From: Chitinophagaceae bacterium
GTDB lineage: Bacteria > Bacteroidota > Bacteroidia > Chitinophagales > Chitinophagaceae
Direction: 5' to 3'
DNA length: 64,000 nt
Assembly: GCA_947446645.1 (NCBI GenBank)
Contig: CANFHA010000014.1
Coordinates: 62,001 to 126,000 of the forward strand
Positions within the stretch are counted from its first letter, which is position 1; each line of letters begins with the position of its first letter. The notes under the pieces were generated by a model. That model worked only from the letters and a program-made list of their open reading frames with translations. It was not told the DNA's origin and searched no databases. Below, piece by piece: positions 9,780-20,382 of the stretch. Both the position numbers and the translations under genes were made by a program.

Positions 9780-11933
9780 ATGAAAAAAGCAGTTCTGCTG
9801 TTAGTAGCAGTTATCACAATGTTTGGCGCTCGCGCAGACGAAGGTATGTGGATACCTATGCTCATTGGTAAAAATTATGATGAGATGGTTCGCCTGGGAC
9901 TTCGGCTATCTAAAGAAGACCTTTACAACATTAATAACAGTAGTATTAAAGATGCTATTCTCCAGTTTGGCGGCGGCTGCACAGCTGAGATGATCTCGGC
10001 GAATGGCTTACTGCTTACTAATCACCACTGCGGCTACGACGCCATTGCCAACCTTAGCACGGTAGAAAGAAACCTGCTTGATAATGGATTCTGGGCGCAC
10101 AATATGCAGGAGGAACTACCTGCGCAGGGTGTTACCGCCCTCTTCCTTCAGAGTATGGAAGATGTAACTGACAAGGTAAAGGCCGCAGTAGGTAATGCCA
10201 CAGGAGAGGAATACACAAAGAAATTCGATGCAATAAAGAAAGAAATAGAAGATAAGGAGTCTAACGGCGGTAAACTTGTAGCAAACGTGAAAGACTATTT
10301 CAATGGCAACCAGTTCTTCCTGCTGATATACAAAAGGTATACAGATGTAAGGTTGGTTGGTACACCACCAAAATCACTGGGAAAGTTTGGCGGGGATACC
10401 GACAACTGGATGTGGCCGCGCCATACTGCCGACTTCTCCATGTTCCGGATCTACGCAGATGAAAATAATGAGCCAAAATCTTATAGCCCGAACAATGTAC
10501 CCTACCACCCTAAAAAATTCCTCCCGGTATCAGCACATGGTGAGCAGGAAGGAGACTATGCAATGATCTTTGGTTACCCCGGCCGCACAAACCGGTACGA
10601 AGTATCAAACGGTGTAGACCTGGCCATTAATGTCACTAACCCTTCTATAGTTGCCTGCCGCGATCTGCGCCTAAACATTATGCACAAGCATATGAATATG
10701 AAGAAATCCACGTATCTGCAACTTACGTCCAGCTATTCAAGCATTGCCAACTACTGGAAGTACTTTATCGGACAAACTGAGCAGCTAAAGCGCCTGAACG
10801 TGGTAAGTAAAAAGAGCAAGGCTGAAGAAGAGTTTACAAAATGGGAAAAGGCAAACAATATGCCGGGCGACCTGATGGACAAGTTTGCAAAAATGTATTC
10901 AGATTACACGCCCTATGCAAAACATGCAGCGTTTTATGCAGAGTGCTTCAAAGCTCCGGCTCTTACACGCATGGCCCTGTCCCTGAAACCACTTTATGAT
11001 GCGTATGAGCGCCACAACGGCACCCTTACAGAAGACACTATAAAGAAGTATGTAACTATGGCGAAGACTACCTACAGGCCTGCCTACAAGGTATTTGAGC
11101 CCGGCACTGACAAAGATATGTTTGCCCAAATGACCGATCTCTATTATAAAAACATACCTAAGCAGCAGTTGCCCGACATTTACAAGAAGGCGATACTAAA
11201 AGGTAAAAACGACTGTAACATGTCTACCTATACTAGCTATGCTGACTATGTATTCTCTCATACCTTCCTTTCTGACAGCAATAAATTCAATGCATTCTGC
11301 AAAGCACCGTCAATGGCAAAGCTGAAGGCTGATGCGGCTATGCAATATGCAGTGAGCTACGTATCTAACTACACCACAAATTTCCAGCCAAAAGTGGATG
11401 CCTTTAATGCTAAAAAGGCTGAACTGAGCAAGCAATATGTGCGTGAACAAATGCTGCAGAAGCCAAACAAAAATTTCTATCCTGATGCAAACTCAACGAT
11501 GCGCATTTCTTATGGCAAAGTACTTGGCTATGAGCCACAGGATGCGGTACACTACGATATCAATACAACGCTTGATGGCCTGATGGCGAAATACAAACCG
11601 GGAAGCGAGGAATTTGACGTGCCGCAACAACTAGTGGACCTGTACAAGGCGAAAGACTATGGCCGCTATGCTGATGCTGATGGCACACTGCACACTTGTT
11701 TTATCACCAACAACGACATCACCGGCGGCAACTCAGGAAGCCCGGTTATGAACGCAAACGGCGAGCTTATAGGCGCTGCATTTGACGGCAACTGGGAAGC
11801 CATGAGTGGCGATATCGCCTTTGACAAAAAGTATAAGAGAACAATAGTGTGCGACGCACGATACATACTGTTCCTGATAGACAAAATGGGACATGCCGAC
11901 AACCTGATAAAGGAAATGGATGTGAGATACTAA
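9780..11933 (+). CDS. S46 family dipeptidyl-peptidase, DPP7-like
   Basis: EGMWIPMLI..., NGLLLTNHHCGYDAI catalytic His region, GGNSGSPVMNANGELIGAAFDGNWEAMSGD catalytic Ser region. Confidence 0.92.
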   Translation: MKKAVLLLVAVITMFGARADEGMWIPMLIGKNYDEMVRLGLRLSKEDLYNINNSSIKDAILQFGGGCTAEMISANGLLLTNHHCGYDAIANLSTVERNLLDNGFWAHNMQEELPAQGVTALFLQSMEDVTDKVKAAVGNATGEEYTKKFDAIKKEIEDKESNGGKLVANVKDYFNGNQFFLLIYKRYTDVRLVGTPPKSLGKFGGDTDNWMWPRHTADFSMFRIYADENNEPKSYSPNNVPYHPKKFLPVSAHGEQEGDYAMIFGYPGRTNRYEVSNGVDLAINVTNPSIVACRDLRLNIMHKHMNMKKSTYLQLTSSYSSIANYWKYFIGQTEQLKRLNVVSKKSKAEEEFTKWEKANNMPGDLMDKFAKMYSDYTPYAKHAAFYAECFKAPALTRMALSLKPLYDAYERHNGTLTEDTIKKYVTMAKTTYRPAYKVFEPGTDKDMFAQMTDLYYKNIPKQQLPDIYKKAILKGKNDCNMSTYTSYADYVFSHTFLSDSNKFNAFCKAPSMAKLKADAAMQYAVSYVSNYTTNFQPKVDAFNAKKAELSKQYVREQMLQKPNKNFYPDANSTMRISYGKVLGYEPQDAVHYDINTTLDGLMAKYKPGSEEFDVPQQLVDLYKAKDYGRYADADGTLHTCFITNNDITGGNSGSPVMNANGELIGAAFDGNWEAMSGDIAFDKKYKRTIVCDARYILFLIDKMGHADNLIKEMDVRY

Positions 11934-11956
11934 TGCCGAAGAGCATAACTGATTTC

Positions 11957-11987
11957 AAAAAGCGGGAGGCAATGTCTTCCGCTTTTT
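11957..11987. terminator. Bidirectional terminator between convergent genes
   Basis: AAAAAGCGGGAGG-CAATG-TCTTCCGCTTTTT. Confidence 0.65.
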
Positions 11988-11995
11988 GCTTTACG

Positions 11996-12409
11996 TCACT
12001 TATCCTCGCCTATATTTACCCGTCTTGAATTGCCAAAGGCAGTGTACATGTACAGGTACATCATACGGGACAGACGCATGAGGTATGGCTGGGCAAGCAA
12101 CACGATGACAATGCTAACACCAAGAAAATAAAAAACGCTGTTGTCTTTATAAGACAGGCCGAAAACAGGCCAGTACCACAACAGGTTCAGGAAGAAAAGA
12201 ATCATAGTAAGTGCATAGTTTATGCCTCCACCATTGTTGCTTTCTGATTTCATCCGCTGGCCGCATATCTCGCACTCGTCCTTAAGCGCGAGGCACTTAC
12301 CTAACGGGAACATACTCTTATTCAAAAATACGCTACTCTTCCTGCAACTTGGGCATTTCATTGAAAACATAGCCGGCAGAAAAGATGGTCTTTTAGATTC
12401 ACTACTCAT
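11996..12409 (-). CDS. DUF983 family zinc-ribbon membrane protein
   Basis: MKCPSCRKSSVF...CLALKDECEICGQRM then TM segments. Confidence 0.75.
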   Translation of the reverse strand: MSSESKRPSFLPAMFSMKCPSCRKSSVFLNKSMFPLGKCLALKDECEICGQRMKSESNNGGGINYALTMILFFLNLLWYWPVFGLSYKDNSVFYFLGVSIVIVLLAQPYLMRLSRMMYLYMYTAFGNSRRVNIGEDK

Positions 12410-12611
12410 TGCACTGCAAATTTAATTCATTTACACTTAACAGTTTATGTAAGGTTCTTTCCGCTGGAATTGACCGCTGAAGAGTTTGAAGGGTTCGCCC
12501 TTTTACTGAAACTGACTGTGGCACCAAAGAGTGTCCGTTGTGCACCGGGCAACCAAAGAGTGTTTAGATAGTTAATGGCACAATTTTCATCACTATAGCA
12601 AAAAAACAGCA

Positions 12612-12776
12612 ATGGAAGATCTAAAGAAAAACGAGAGCGAGCAGAAAGAACCAGTTTTAACTGAGAATGTAGAGACTGAATATCCGTTATCAGGCGGAGA
12701 AACTGATCAGGACCTGGTGGAAGGTTTTAAGAGCCTGCTTGGCACTGATGAAGAGGATAAAAATTCGAAAGACTAG
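12612..12776 (+). CDS. Small acidic hypothetical protein (54 aa), not in the supplied ORF track
   Basis: Manual translation: MEDLKKNESEQKEPVLTENVETEYPLSGGETDQDLVEGFKSLLGTDEEDKNSKD*. Confidence 0.5.
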   Translation: MEDLKKNESEQKEPVLTENVETEYPLSGGETDQDLVEGFKSLLGTDEEDKNSKD

Positions 12777-12788
12777 CCAAGGTTTTTA

Positions 12789-14069
12789 CTAGGTCTTTCT
12801 AGGCTTCTTTTTAGCAGCAGGAAACAACACGTTATTCAAAATAAGTCTGTAGCCCGGCGAATTCGGGTGCAGACTTAAATCTGTGGGTGGATCATAAACC
12901 ATGTGCTGATAGTCCTCAGGGTCATGACCACCGTAAAAGGTCCAGGTTCCTTTTCCATACTCACCGTGAATATATTTTGCTTCGTTGGCTGGCTTAAAAT
13001 CACCCATAACGAGCACGCTTGACTTTAAAACATCTTTGCGAAATGAAGTTGTCTGCCCCATAAAGCCCTTGATTGTGGTGGTATGGTCCTGGCAAAGCAT
13101 GGCAGGTATAGGATCAAACTTAGCTGAGAAAGTAAACAGGCTGAAGTAGTCTGTATTCTTAGGTATGATTTGTAATCTCGGCTCTGTATTATCTATATTG
13201 GAGTACTCATAGTGCGTTGCCTCGTTATAAAGTGTGAAATCTTTGAACGCCAGACACTTTGAAAAATCAAGCTTTTGCTGATCGTTAGGATCTATGGGAT
13301 CACCATCGAATTGTTCCGGGCAAATGTCTACTCCATCGGCAGCGAGTGCGATATCGTAAGAATCTGTAGCGGAGCACATTGCGAACATATACCCTCCCCC
13401 GGCCACAAAATCGCGAATTTTCTTAGCGATAGCCAGCTTTAGCTGTGACACCTTTTTAAAGCCATGCTTAGCTGCCTGTGCTTCGGCATCTTTCTGATCT
13501 TTTATGTACCACGGAGCATTGTGAAACTGTGCCCAGAACTTGCCATACTGGCCTGTAAAGTCCTCGTGATGTAAGTGCAGCCAGTCATATTTCGCGAGCC
13601 CATCTGACAGCACCTCATCATCGTACACTTTATCAAAAGGAATCTCAGCATAAGTAAGTACCAGGGTTACCGCATCATCCCACGGCTCTTTACCCGGAGG
13701 CGTATATACTGCTACCTTAGGTGGCTTTTCCAGCTTTATGATGTCGCCATTAAAATCAGGATCCATTATCTGGTTAAGTATGCCATTGTATTGTGCATCG
13801 CTCATTACTTCATAACTCACTCCACGCAACTTGCACATACGCTCTACACTCTCTATCTGATCCAGCCCAAAGCTGCCACCCTTATAGTTGAGCAGCCAGT
13901 CCATAGGTATTCCGGCCTTTAAGGCAGCGTAAGCAACTCCATAGGCTTTGAGATGATTGGTCTGACCTTCGGCATCCATAGGAATAAAGATCTTTGACGC
14001 AAATGCAGCAACACTAAGCGTTACAGACGCAACAAGACACGCAAATACCCGGAATATCTTCTTCAACAT
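12789..14069 (-). CDS. Secreted hypothetical protein, often annotated 'asparagine synthetase B' in Bacteroidetes
   Basis: Signal-peptide start MLKKIFRVFACLVASVTLSVAAFASKIFIPMDAEGQTNHLKAYGVAY; the longer ORF to 14318 overlaps fhs and is probably over-extended. Confidence 0.7.
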   Translation of the reverse strand: MLKKIFRVFACLVASVTLSVAAFASKIFIPMDAEGQTNHLKAYGVAYAALKAGIPMDWLLNYKGGSFGLDQIESVERMCKLRGVSYEVMSDAQYNGILNQIMDPDFNGDIIKLEKPPKVAVYTPPGKEPWDDAVTLVLTYAEIPFDKVYDDEVLSDGLAKYDWLHLHHEDFTGQYGKFWAQFHNAPWYIKDQKDAEAQAAKHGFKKVSQLKLAIAKKIRDFVAGGGYMFAMCSATDSYDIALAADGVDICPEQFDGDPIDPNDQQKLDFSKCLAFKDFTLYNEATHYEYSNIDNTEPRLQIIPKNTDYFSLFTFSAKFDPIPAMLCQDHTTTIKGFMGQTTSFRKDVLKSSVLVMGDFKPANEAKYIHGEYGKGTWTFYGGHDPEDYQHMVYDPPTDLSLHPNSPGYRLILNNVLFPAAKKKPRKT

Positions 14070-14205
14070 AATGTGGTACAAGTTACCGATAAAATAGTTT
14101 ACGGTATTATGGCACTCCCTTTTTAACCCAAATTTCGCACTTGATAAACAGCTGTAGTATAAATGCAAAGGAACTTCTCTATATTTAAACCTAAAAATAA
14201 AAACT

Positions 14206-15897
14206 ATGTCAGAGACAGCGACAAAACCATTTCCTTCAGACATTGAGATTTCCCGCTCCACAGTATTAAAGCCTATTTCTGAGATTGCAAAGAACATAGG
14301 TATTGCAGCGGACGACATTATCCCCTATGGCAAGTACAAGGCCAAGGTACCGTTATCATACATCAATGAAGACAAGATAAAAAACAGCAACCTTATACTC
14401 ATTACTGCCATAACCCCAAATAAAGCGGGGGTAGGTAAAACGGTAACCAGCGTGGCGCTCTCCCTGGGACTGAACCACATAGGTAAAAAAGCAGCGGTGG
14501 CGCTGCGTGAGCCAAGCCTGGGACCCTGTTTTGGCATGAAGGGCGGAGCAGCCGGTGGTGGCTATTCGCAGGTGTTGCCAATGGAGGATATTAACCTTCA
14601 CTTTACCGGCGATTTCCATGCCATAACCTGCGCTAACAATATGATAGCGGCGCTGCTGGACAACTATCAATACCAGAACAGGAATACCGACAAAGCACTG
14701 GAGCGCATAGTGTGGCGCCGCGTTGCTGACGTAAATGACCGCTCACTCAGGAACATTGTAACCGGACTGGGCGGCAGTGCCAATGGCATACCTACTGAAG
14801 CCGGCTTTGATATTACCCCTGCATCTGAAATCATGGCCTTGTTCTGCCTGTCTAGCGACGTAGACGATCTGCAGGCGAGAATAGAGCGAATAGTGCTGGG
14901 ATACCGCACGGACAAAAAGCCATTTACCGTGAAGGACCTGGGCATAGCAGAGTCGATAACGGTGTTGCTGCGGGACGCTATTTTGCCAAACCTGGTACAG
15001 ACCACTGAGCAGACCACTGCATTTGTACATGGCGGCCCGTTCGCGAATATAGCCCACGGCTGTAACTCTGTGCTGGCCACAAAGATGGCCCTCAGCTGCA
15101 CTGATTACGTAGTTACCGAGTCAGGCTTCGGCAGTGACCTGGGTGCAGAAAAGTTCCTGGACATCAAGTGCCGCCTGTCTGGCCTGAGGCCTAAGGCAAC
15201 AGTGATCGTGGCCACTACTGCAGCACTAAAACTGCATGGTGGCGTACCTGCTACTGACATTACCAAACCCAATATGGAATCGCTGATAGCCGGCTTACCT
15301 AACCTGCAGCGCCATATTGAGAACATGAAGAACTTTGGTCAGAGCGTCGTGGTATCCTTCAACCGTTTTAAACATGATACGGATGAAGAAGTAAGCCACC
15401 TGGAGAACTTCTGCGAGCAACAAGGTGTAGTCTTTGCTATAAACAATGGCTTCACCAGTGGTGGTGCCGGCGCTGCCGAGCTTGCCCAAAAGGTGGTGAA
15501 CATGATAGAGAACCACCCTTCGCAGGACATCAATTTCACCTATGATCTTACTGACAGCATTAAAACCAAGATAGAAAAGATAGCCACAAAAATATACCGC
15601 GCCGGTGAGGTCGTATTTACCGGCCCGGCAACTACAAAGCTGAAATCGTTTGAAGCAAACGGCTGGGGCAACCTGCCTGTATGTATAGCTAAGACGCAGT
15701 ACTCCTTTTCTGACGATGAAAAGAAGATATGTGCACCGTCGGGCTTTACGATCAATATTCGCGACCTGGTGATAAATGCAGGAGCAGGATTTATAGTAGC
15801 GGTAGCTGGCGAGATCATGCGGATGCCCGGGCTGCCAAAGGACCCGCAAGCGATGCATATAAAGCTGGTGAATGGCAATATAGAAGGTCTGAGCTAG
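14206..15897 (+). CDS. fhs: Formate--tetrahydrofolate ligase
   Basis: [71 protein letters not shown]. Confidence 0.96.
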   Translation: MSETATKPFPSDIEISRSTVLKPISEIAKNIGIAADDIIPYGKYKAKVPLSYINEDKIKNSNLILITAITPNKAGVGKTVTSVALSLGLNHIGKKAAVALREPSLGPCFGMKGGAAGGGYSQVLPMEDINLHFTGDFHAITCANNMIAALLDNYQYQNRNTDKALERIVWRRVADVNDRSLRNIVTGLGGSANGIPTEAGFDITPASEIMALFCLSSDVDDLQARIERIVLGYRTDKKPFTVKDLGIAESITVLLRDAILPNLVQTTEQTTAFVHGGPFANIAHGCNSVLATKMALSCTDYVVTESGFGSDLGAEKFLDIKCRLSGLRPKATVIVATTAALKLHGGVPATDITKPNMESLIAGLPNLQRHIENMKNFGQSVVVSFNRFKHDTDEEVSHLENFCEQQGVVFAINNGFTSGGAGAAELAQKVVNMIENHPSQDINFTYDLTDSIKTKIEKIATKIYRAGEVVFTGPATTKLKSFEANGWGNLPVCIAKTQYSFSDDEKKICAPSGFTINIRDLVINAGAGFIVAVAGEIMRMPGLPKDPQAMHIKLVNGNIEGLS

Positions 15898-15968
15898 CAA
15901 ATCATACTACTGTAAGGGATAGTTGGGCGAAAGCTCTGCTATCCTTTTTCTTTTTATAAAATCCCTTA

Positions 15969-16784
15969 ATGTTAGAATCAAAAGAAACTATGCAAAACCA
16001 CGAAATAGACTACCGGATAATAGGCGAAGAAATGCAGTATGTAGAGGTAGAGCTGGACCCCAACGAAACAGCAATAGCCGAAGCCGGTGCCTTTATGATG
16101 ATGGATGATGGCATCCGCATGGACACCATATTCGGCGATGGCAGCCAGCAGCAAACGGGTGGGCTCCTTGGCAAACTGTTCTCTGCAGGCAAGCGGATGC
16201 TGGTAGGTGAAAGCCTGTTTATGACCGCGTATACCAACGTGGGCAACGGCAAGCGCCGCGTATCATTCGCATCGCCATACCCAGGGAAAATAGTGGCACT
16301 GGACCTGATGAAACTTGGAGGCAGGGTGATATGCCAGAAGGATGCATTCCTTTGTGCCGCGCAAGGTGTGTCTGTAGGGATAGAGTTCCAGAAGAAACTA
16401 GGTACGGGTTTGTTTGGCGGTGAAGGGTTCATAATGGAGAAACTGGAAGGTGATGGAATGGCTTTTCTGCATGCCGGCGGGCATGTGCTGGAGCGGGCGC
16501 TGCAGCCAGGTGAACTGGTAAGGATAGATACGGGTTGCATAGTAGGATTCACGAACGATGTGCATTATGACATTGAGTTCATTGGCGGCATTAAGAATAC
16601 ATTCTTTGGCGGCGAGGGCGTGTTCTTTGCGACGCTTCGCGGACCGGGAACGGTGTGGATACAGACACTGCCTATAAGCAGGCTGGCATCGCGCATTATA
16701 TCGTACGGTGGGTTCGGTAAACGGAAAGAGGAAGGCAGCATTTTAGGGGGCCTTGGGAATTTGCTTGATGGGGATGGGGTGTAG
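15969..16784 (+). CDS. TIGR00266 / AIM24 family protein
   Basis: MQYVEVELDPNETAIAEAGAFMMMDDGI...FMTAYTN...FASPYPGKIVALDL...VGFTNDVHYDIEF. Confidence 0.85.
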   Translation: MLESKETMQNHEIDYRIIGEEMQYVEVELDPNETAIAEAGAFMMMDDGIRMDTIFGDGSQQQTGGLLGKLFSAGKRMLVGESLFMTAYTNVGNGKRRVSFASPYPGKIVALDLMKLGGRVICQKDAFLCAAQGVSVGIEFQKKLGTGLFGGEGFIMEKLEGDGMAFLHAGGHVLERALQPGELVRIDTGCIVGFTNDVHYDIEFIGGIKNTFFGGEGVFFATLRGPGTVWIQTLPISRLASRIISYGGFGKRKEEGSILGGLGNLLDGDGV

Positions 16785-16985
16785 AGATATTTTCATGGTG
16801 GTGCTTATTTATGTCACCCTTTCAGGGTTTGTGTGGCATGGGTATAGCTTCTATAATGATGTCATCCTTTCGGGATTTTTCTAACCATAATTGCATTATG
16901 TGATGGATTGTTGTGTGCATTTTGGCGGGTCAATGGCTTTCAATTTCGCCAAGTAGAAACGGCGATGGGCAAGCCAACCACCCCA

Positions 16986-17035
16986 GCCCGAAAACCGCCT
17001 CGCGGTGTTTTCGGGCATCCCCTCCTTTAAAAGGA
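16986..17035. repeat. Composite intergenic hairpin element
   Basis: GCCCGAAAAC(16986-16995)/GTTTTCGGGC(17007-17016) perfect arms, then second hairpin TCCTTT-A-AAAGGA (17023-17035). Confidence 0.6.
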
Positions 17036-17364
17036 AGGGAGTGTGTTGCGCAGCCCTCAAATTCGCTTTCAGATTAGGTGTCTACCGGAGTGGCAGGCTT
17101 AAGGTGAGCGGAGCGTGTTGCGCAGCCCATGTATTCTGGTTTAGAGAACCGGCGTAACGCTTAGGTTGGCTTGAGGGTATTGCGTAGAAAGTTGCGAAAG
17201 CGATGTAATTTCTTTAATAAATTCCTAGCGAGCATAGATGCCTACGGCATGACAAGTATTATGGTCAATCATGTTTAGGATAATACGATTGAGCAGGCGT
17301 ACATGCCTACGGCAAGAGGTATTATACAGATAACAGCTAAGAACATTGACTAACATGAGGTGAC

Positions 17365-19266
17365 TTATGTTTTCAGCACGGGTAGAATCAGGTAGCTGGG
17401 GTGGTCTTTGTCGTGGTAGATGCGGATGTTGGACTTGCGGAAGTCTTCTTTTTTGGCCTTGTATATGTTTTCAAAGTTTTGCGGATTCATGTCTACCAAG
17501 GGAAACCAGCTGCTCTGGACCTGCACCATAATACGATGACCCTTTTTGAAAACATGTGCTACATCGCCTATCTTAAAAGTAACGGGAGTGATCTTGCCCG
17601 GAACAAAAGGAATGGGCTTGTCAAGACTGTTGCGGTATTTGCCGCGCATCACCTCTCCATGTACCAGCATTTCGTAGCCACCCATAGGGTATCTGATCAC
17701 GGGGTCTGAATCATCATAAATATTTATGTTGTTGTAGTAGAGGCTATCGGGAAAAACATCTATGAGCTTTACTACAAAATCAGCATCTGTGGTGGAGATA
17801 GAAGCCTGCAGGGCAGCGATAACGTTGCCGGTGAGTGTAACATCTTCCGGCAAGAGCCCGGTTTTGAATGACAACACATCGGGGCGGCGATCAGCGAAGC
17901 GCTGGTCGTCTGTCATATAATTACGGGTACGATTGAAGTGAACCTCTGCCGCGTATGGTACCGGCTTGTGCGGGTCGCTGACATACTCATCAAAGCTTAC
18001 AGCCGACTTAGGCGATGCCCAGTTGAGTACGTCATCTTTGTGTAAGTAAAGTTTTTCATCATGTGTGCCGACAGGTGGCCACTGCGTGAAGTTTCTCCAT
18101 TCATTGGCACCACTCATAAAAATAGTTGCTTCGGCCAGGCTTGAAATGTCGCCCTCCCCTTTCAGGAAATAATTAAAGAAGGGCACTTCTACATTTTCCT
18201 GATACCAGGTAGATGTATTGCTGCCGAAATGGATATTGCCGAGGTGGGTGCCATCTTTGTTGTCCCACTGGCCATGATACCATGGGCCCATTACCAGCTT
18301 GTTGAACTCTTTGCCGGGATTATTTTTTTCAGCGGTCAGATAGCCATTCCATGCACCCCAATTGTCTTCTGCGTCGAATGTACCCCCTACCCAGAGCATT
18401 GCGGGCTTCAAGTTTTTAGTGGCTTTTCGTGCGTCTCGAGCTTTCCAGTAATCGTCATAATCGCTATGCTCTACGAGATCTTTCCAAAAACGGATGCTGT
18501 CGCCTGTGAGCTTTGTGAGCTTGCTCAGGGGCATGTTTTCCAGGTAAAATTTATAGTTATCGTGCACCGGGTAACCTACCGAGGGATGTGGAGTGGAAAT
18601 AGGCTTGGGATGAGGAATACCGAAACCGAAGCCATAAGGGACATCATAATCGAACTCGTCCATAACAAAGAAAGCGCCATTGTGATGATCGTCGTCGCCG
18701 GCAAACCAGTCGATGCAGGGCGCCTGCGGACTAACCGCGACCAGCGAAGGATGGCCACAGGCAGCACCCATAAGAGAATAAAAGCCTGGATAGGAAACAC
18801 CGAACATTCCGACCTTACCATTGTTATTAGGAATGTTCTTGACCAGCCAGTCTATGGTATCCCAGCTGTCGGTTGTTTCGTCAATGTCCTTGTTACTTTT
18901 TTTGTTGGGACTATAAGGACGCATATCTACAAACTCACCTTCACTCATCCACCTGCCTCTTACATCCTGGATAACTAAAATATACTTTTCTTCAAGATAT
19001 GCCCGCTCGTATGTGCTCCAAAAGTCCCTTAGTGTGTCCTCGCCATACGGGGTACAGGAATAAGGTGTGCGCATGAGCAATATGGGATGAGGCTCGGCAT
19101 TATTATCTGGTGCATATATAGAGGTAAAAAGCCGCACGCTGTCGCGCATGGTAATGTATTGCTCGGTTTTAGTATAGCGCCTCGCCATCCACAGGCTGTC
19201 ATTGCGCCTTGCAAAGGAAGGCACGGAAGCAAGTAAAAGCACAAGCAGGGTAAGTAATCGCCTCAT
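17365..19266 (-). CDS. CocE/NonD family hydrolase (X-Pro dipeptidyl-peptidase S15-like)
   Basis: MRDSVRLFTSIYAP...LLMRTPYS...VIQDVRGRWMSEGEF...GKVGMFGVSYPGFYSLMGA...GPWYHGQW. Confidence 0.92.
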   Translation of the reverse strand: MRRLLTLLVLLLASVPSFARRNDSLWMARRYTKTEQYITMRDSVRLFTSIYAPDNNAEPHPILLMRTPYSCTPYGEDTLRDFWSTYERAYLEEKYILVIQDVRGRWMSEGEFVDMRPYSPNKKSNKDIDETTDSWDTIDWLVKNIPNNNGKVGMFGVSYPGFYSLMGAACGHPSLVAVSPQAPCIDWFAGDDDHHNGAFFVMDEFDYDVPYGFGFGIPHPKPISTPHPSVGYPVHDNYKFYLENMPLSKLTKLTGDSIRFWKDLVEHSDYDDYWKARDARKATKNLKPAMLWVGGTFDAEDNWGAWNGYLTAEKNNPGKEFNKLVMGPWYHGQWDNKDGTHLGNIHFGSNTSTWYQENVEVPFFNYFLKGEGDISSLAEATIFMSGANEWRNFTQWPPVGTHDEKLYLHKDDVLNWASPKSAVSFDEYVSDPHKPVPYAAEVHFNRTRNYMTDDQRFADRRPDVLSFKTGLLPEDVTLTGNVIAALQASISTTDADFVVKLIDVFPDSLYYNNINIYDDSDPVIRYPMGGYEMLVHGEVMRGKYRNSLDKPIPFVPGKITPVTFKIGDVAHVFKKGHRIMVQVQSSWFPLVDMNPQNFENIYKAKKEDFRKSNIRIYHDKDHPSYLILPVLKT

Positions 19267-19315
19267 TTACAGTATGTTTTTATCCTTTTCGTTTTTGCAA
19301 TAAAAAATCATTCCA

Positions 19316-20242
19316 TTATAAGTCTAAGCCCGATATGCCAGGCAAATAATCTGAATTATAGATGAGGCGGGCCAGATCCGTCCAACCGGAGGCAGACCCG
19401 CTTATGTTCAATGTATGAGCAAGCAAGGTATAAATACCCGCTGCATCATCGTGATCTCTCAGATAGTGGACAGAGGTAGCGCCTTCAGACTTTGACAACT
19501 TATTACCATCGGCACCTGAAATAAGCGGGTGATGATAAAAACTGGTATTTGAAAATGTATTGCTCCCCAACAATGACGCCAGGTAGAGCTGAGCCAGTGT
19601 AGATGCCCACAGGTCTTCTCCCCTTACCACAAGGTCTATGCCAAAGTGAATATCATCGAGCAGCGATGTGAGCTGATAAGCCGGGAAACCATCCTTTTTC
19701 CTAACGATGAAATTGCGCATATTAGCAGGCAGCTGCGCCTTGGTAATTGACCCATCCACGCCTTTCACCTCCAACTCTGTTTCATCCTCTATAATCCGCC
19801 AGCTCACATTTGGCGCATCAAACGGGATGTTTTTATGCCTGCAGGTGCCGGGATAAACGCTATCAGGACCGTGAACTACCTGCGTGCGCGTGCATGTGCA
19901 GGCAAAGAGCTTACCAGCATCGCGCAACTGATGCAATGCCTTGTAGTAGGTGTCCATGCGGTGAACCTGCGAATAAATGGTTTCGTATTCGGGTATAGTT
20001 AGCGGACCTTCATCAAAAGGAATATCCAGGTATGAGAGCGTATCGAAAATATCTTGTACAAAGACCTTGTTTGTTCGCTCTCTGTCGGCATCATCTATAC
20101 GCAGCAATACTTTAGCGCCAGAACTACGTGCAAGCGCCACAGTAATAACAAATGAGTATATATTGCCAAGATGTAAAAAGCCACTGGGCGTGGGTGCCAG
20201 CCTTGTTTTGTTAAAAAGAAAATGGTTACCAGCTCTATTCAT
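19316..20242 (-). CDS. gluQ: Glutamyl-Q tRNA(Asp) synthetase / truncated GluRS-like protein
   Basis: TRLAPTPSGFLHLGNIYSF (HIGH-like), CTCTRTQV...YPGTCRHK Zn-type cysteines, KLSKSEG (KMSKS-like), about 308 aa. Confidence 0.8.
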   Translation of the reverse strand: MNRAGNHFLFNKTRLAPTPSGFLHLGNIYSFVITVALARSSGAKVLLRIDDADRERTNKVFVQDIFDTLSYLDIPFDEGPLTIPEYETIYSQVHRMDTYYKALHQLRDAGKLFACTCTRTQVVHGPDSVYPGTCRHKNIPFDAPNVSWRIIEDETELEVKGVDGSITKAQLPANMRNFIVRKKDGFPAYQLTSLLDDIHFGIDLVVRGEDLWASTLAQLYLASLLGSNTFSNTSFYHHPLISGADGNKLSKSEGATSVHYLRDHDDAAGIYTLLAHTLNISGSASGWTDLARLIYNSDYLPGISGLDL

Positions 20243-20318
20243 CTGATTCTCACGAAATAGCTAAGTATTCGAAAACGAATTTGACTAAAGTTACGGATAC
20301 TCATTTTAACCAGAACAA

Positions 20319-20382
20319 AATTTCCCACATGGCGATTGGTAATCAATGTGTTGCTGTTTGAGAATTTCCCACGTGAGAAATT
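20319..20382. promoter_or_regulatory. Repeated AATTTCCCAC(A/G)TG motifs, the second forming a 20-bp near-palindrome
   Basis: AATTTCCCACATG at 20319-20331 and AATTTCCCACGTGAGAAATT at 20363-20382. Confidence 0.4.

Noticed and set aside
12430-12600. Short open stretch FPLELTAEEFEGFALLLKLTVAPKSVRCAPGNQRVFR upstream of the 54-aa ORF
   Set aside because: No convincing start codon or family; could be a decayed fragment but not supportable.
14070-14318. N-terminal extension of the 12789-14318 ORF
   Set aside because: Extension overlaps fhs and lacks a signal peptide; the internal Met at 14069 starts a clear signal peptide.
14667-15101. 144-aa and neighbouring minus-strand ORFs inside fhs
   Set aside because: Antisense to a highly conserved gene; no recognisable domain.
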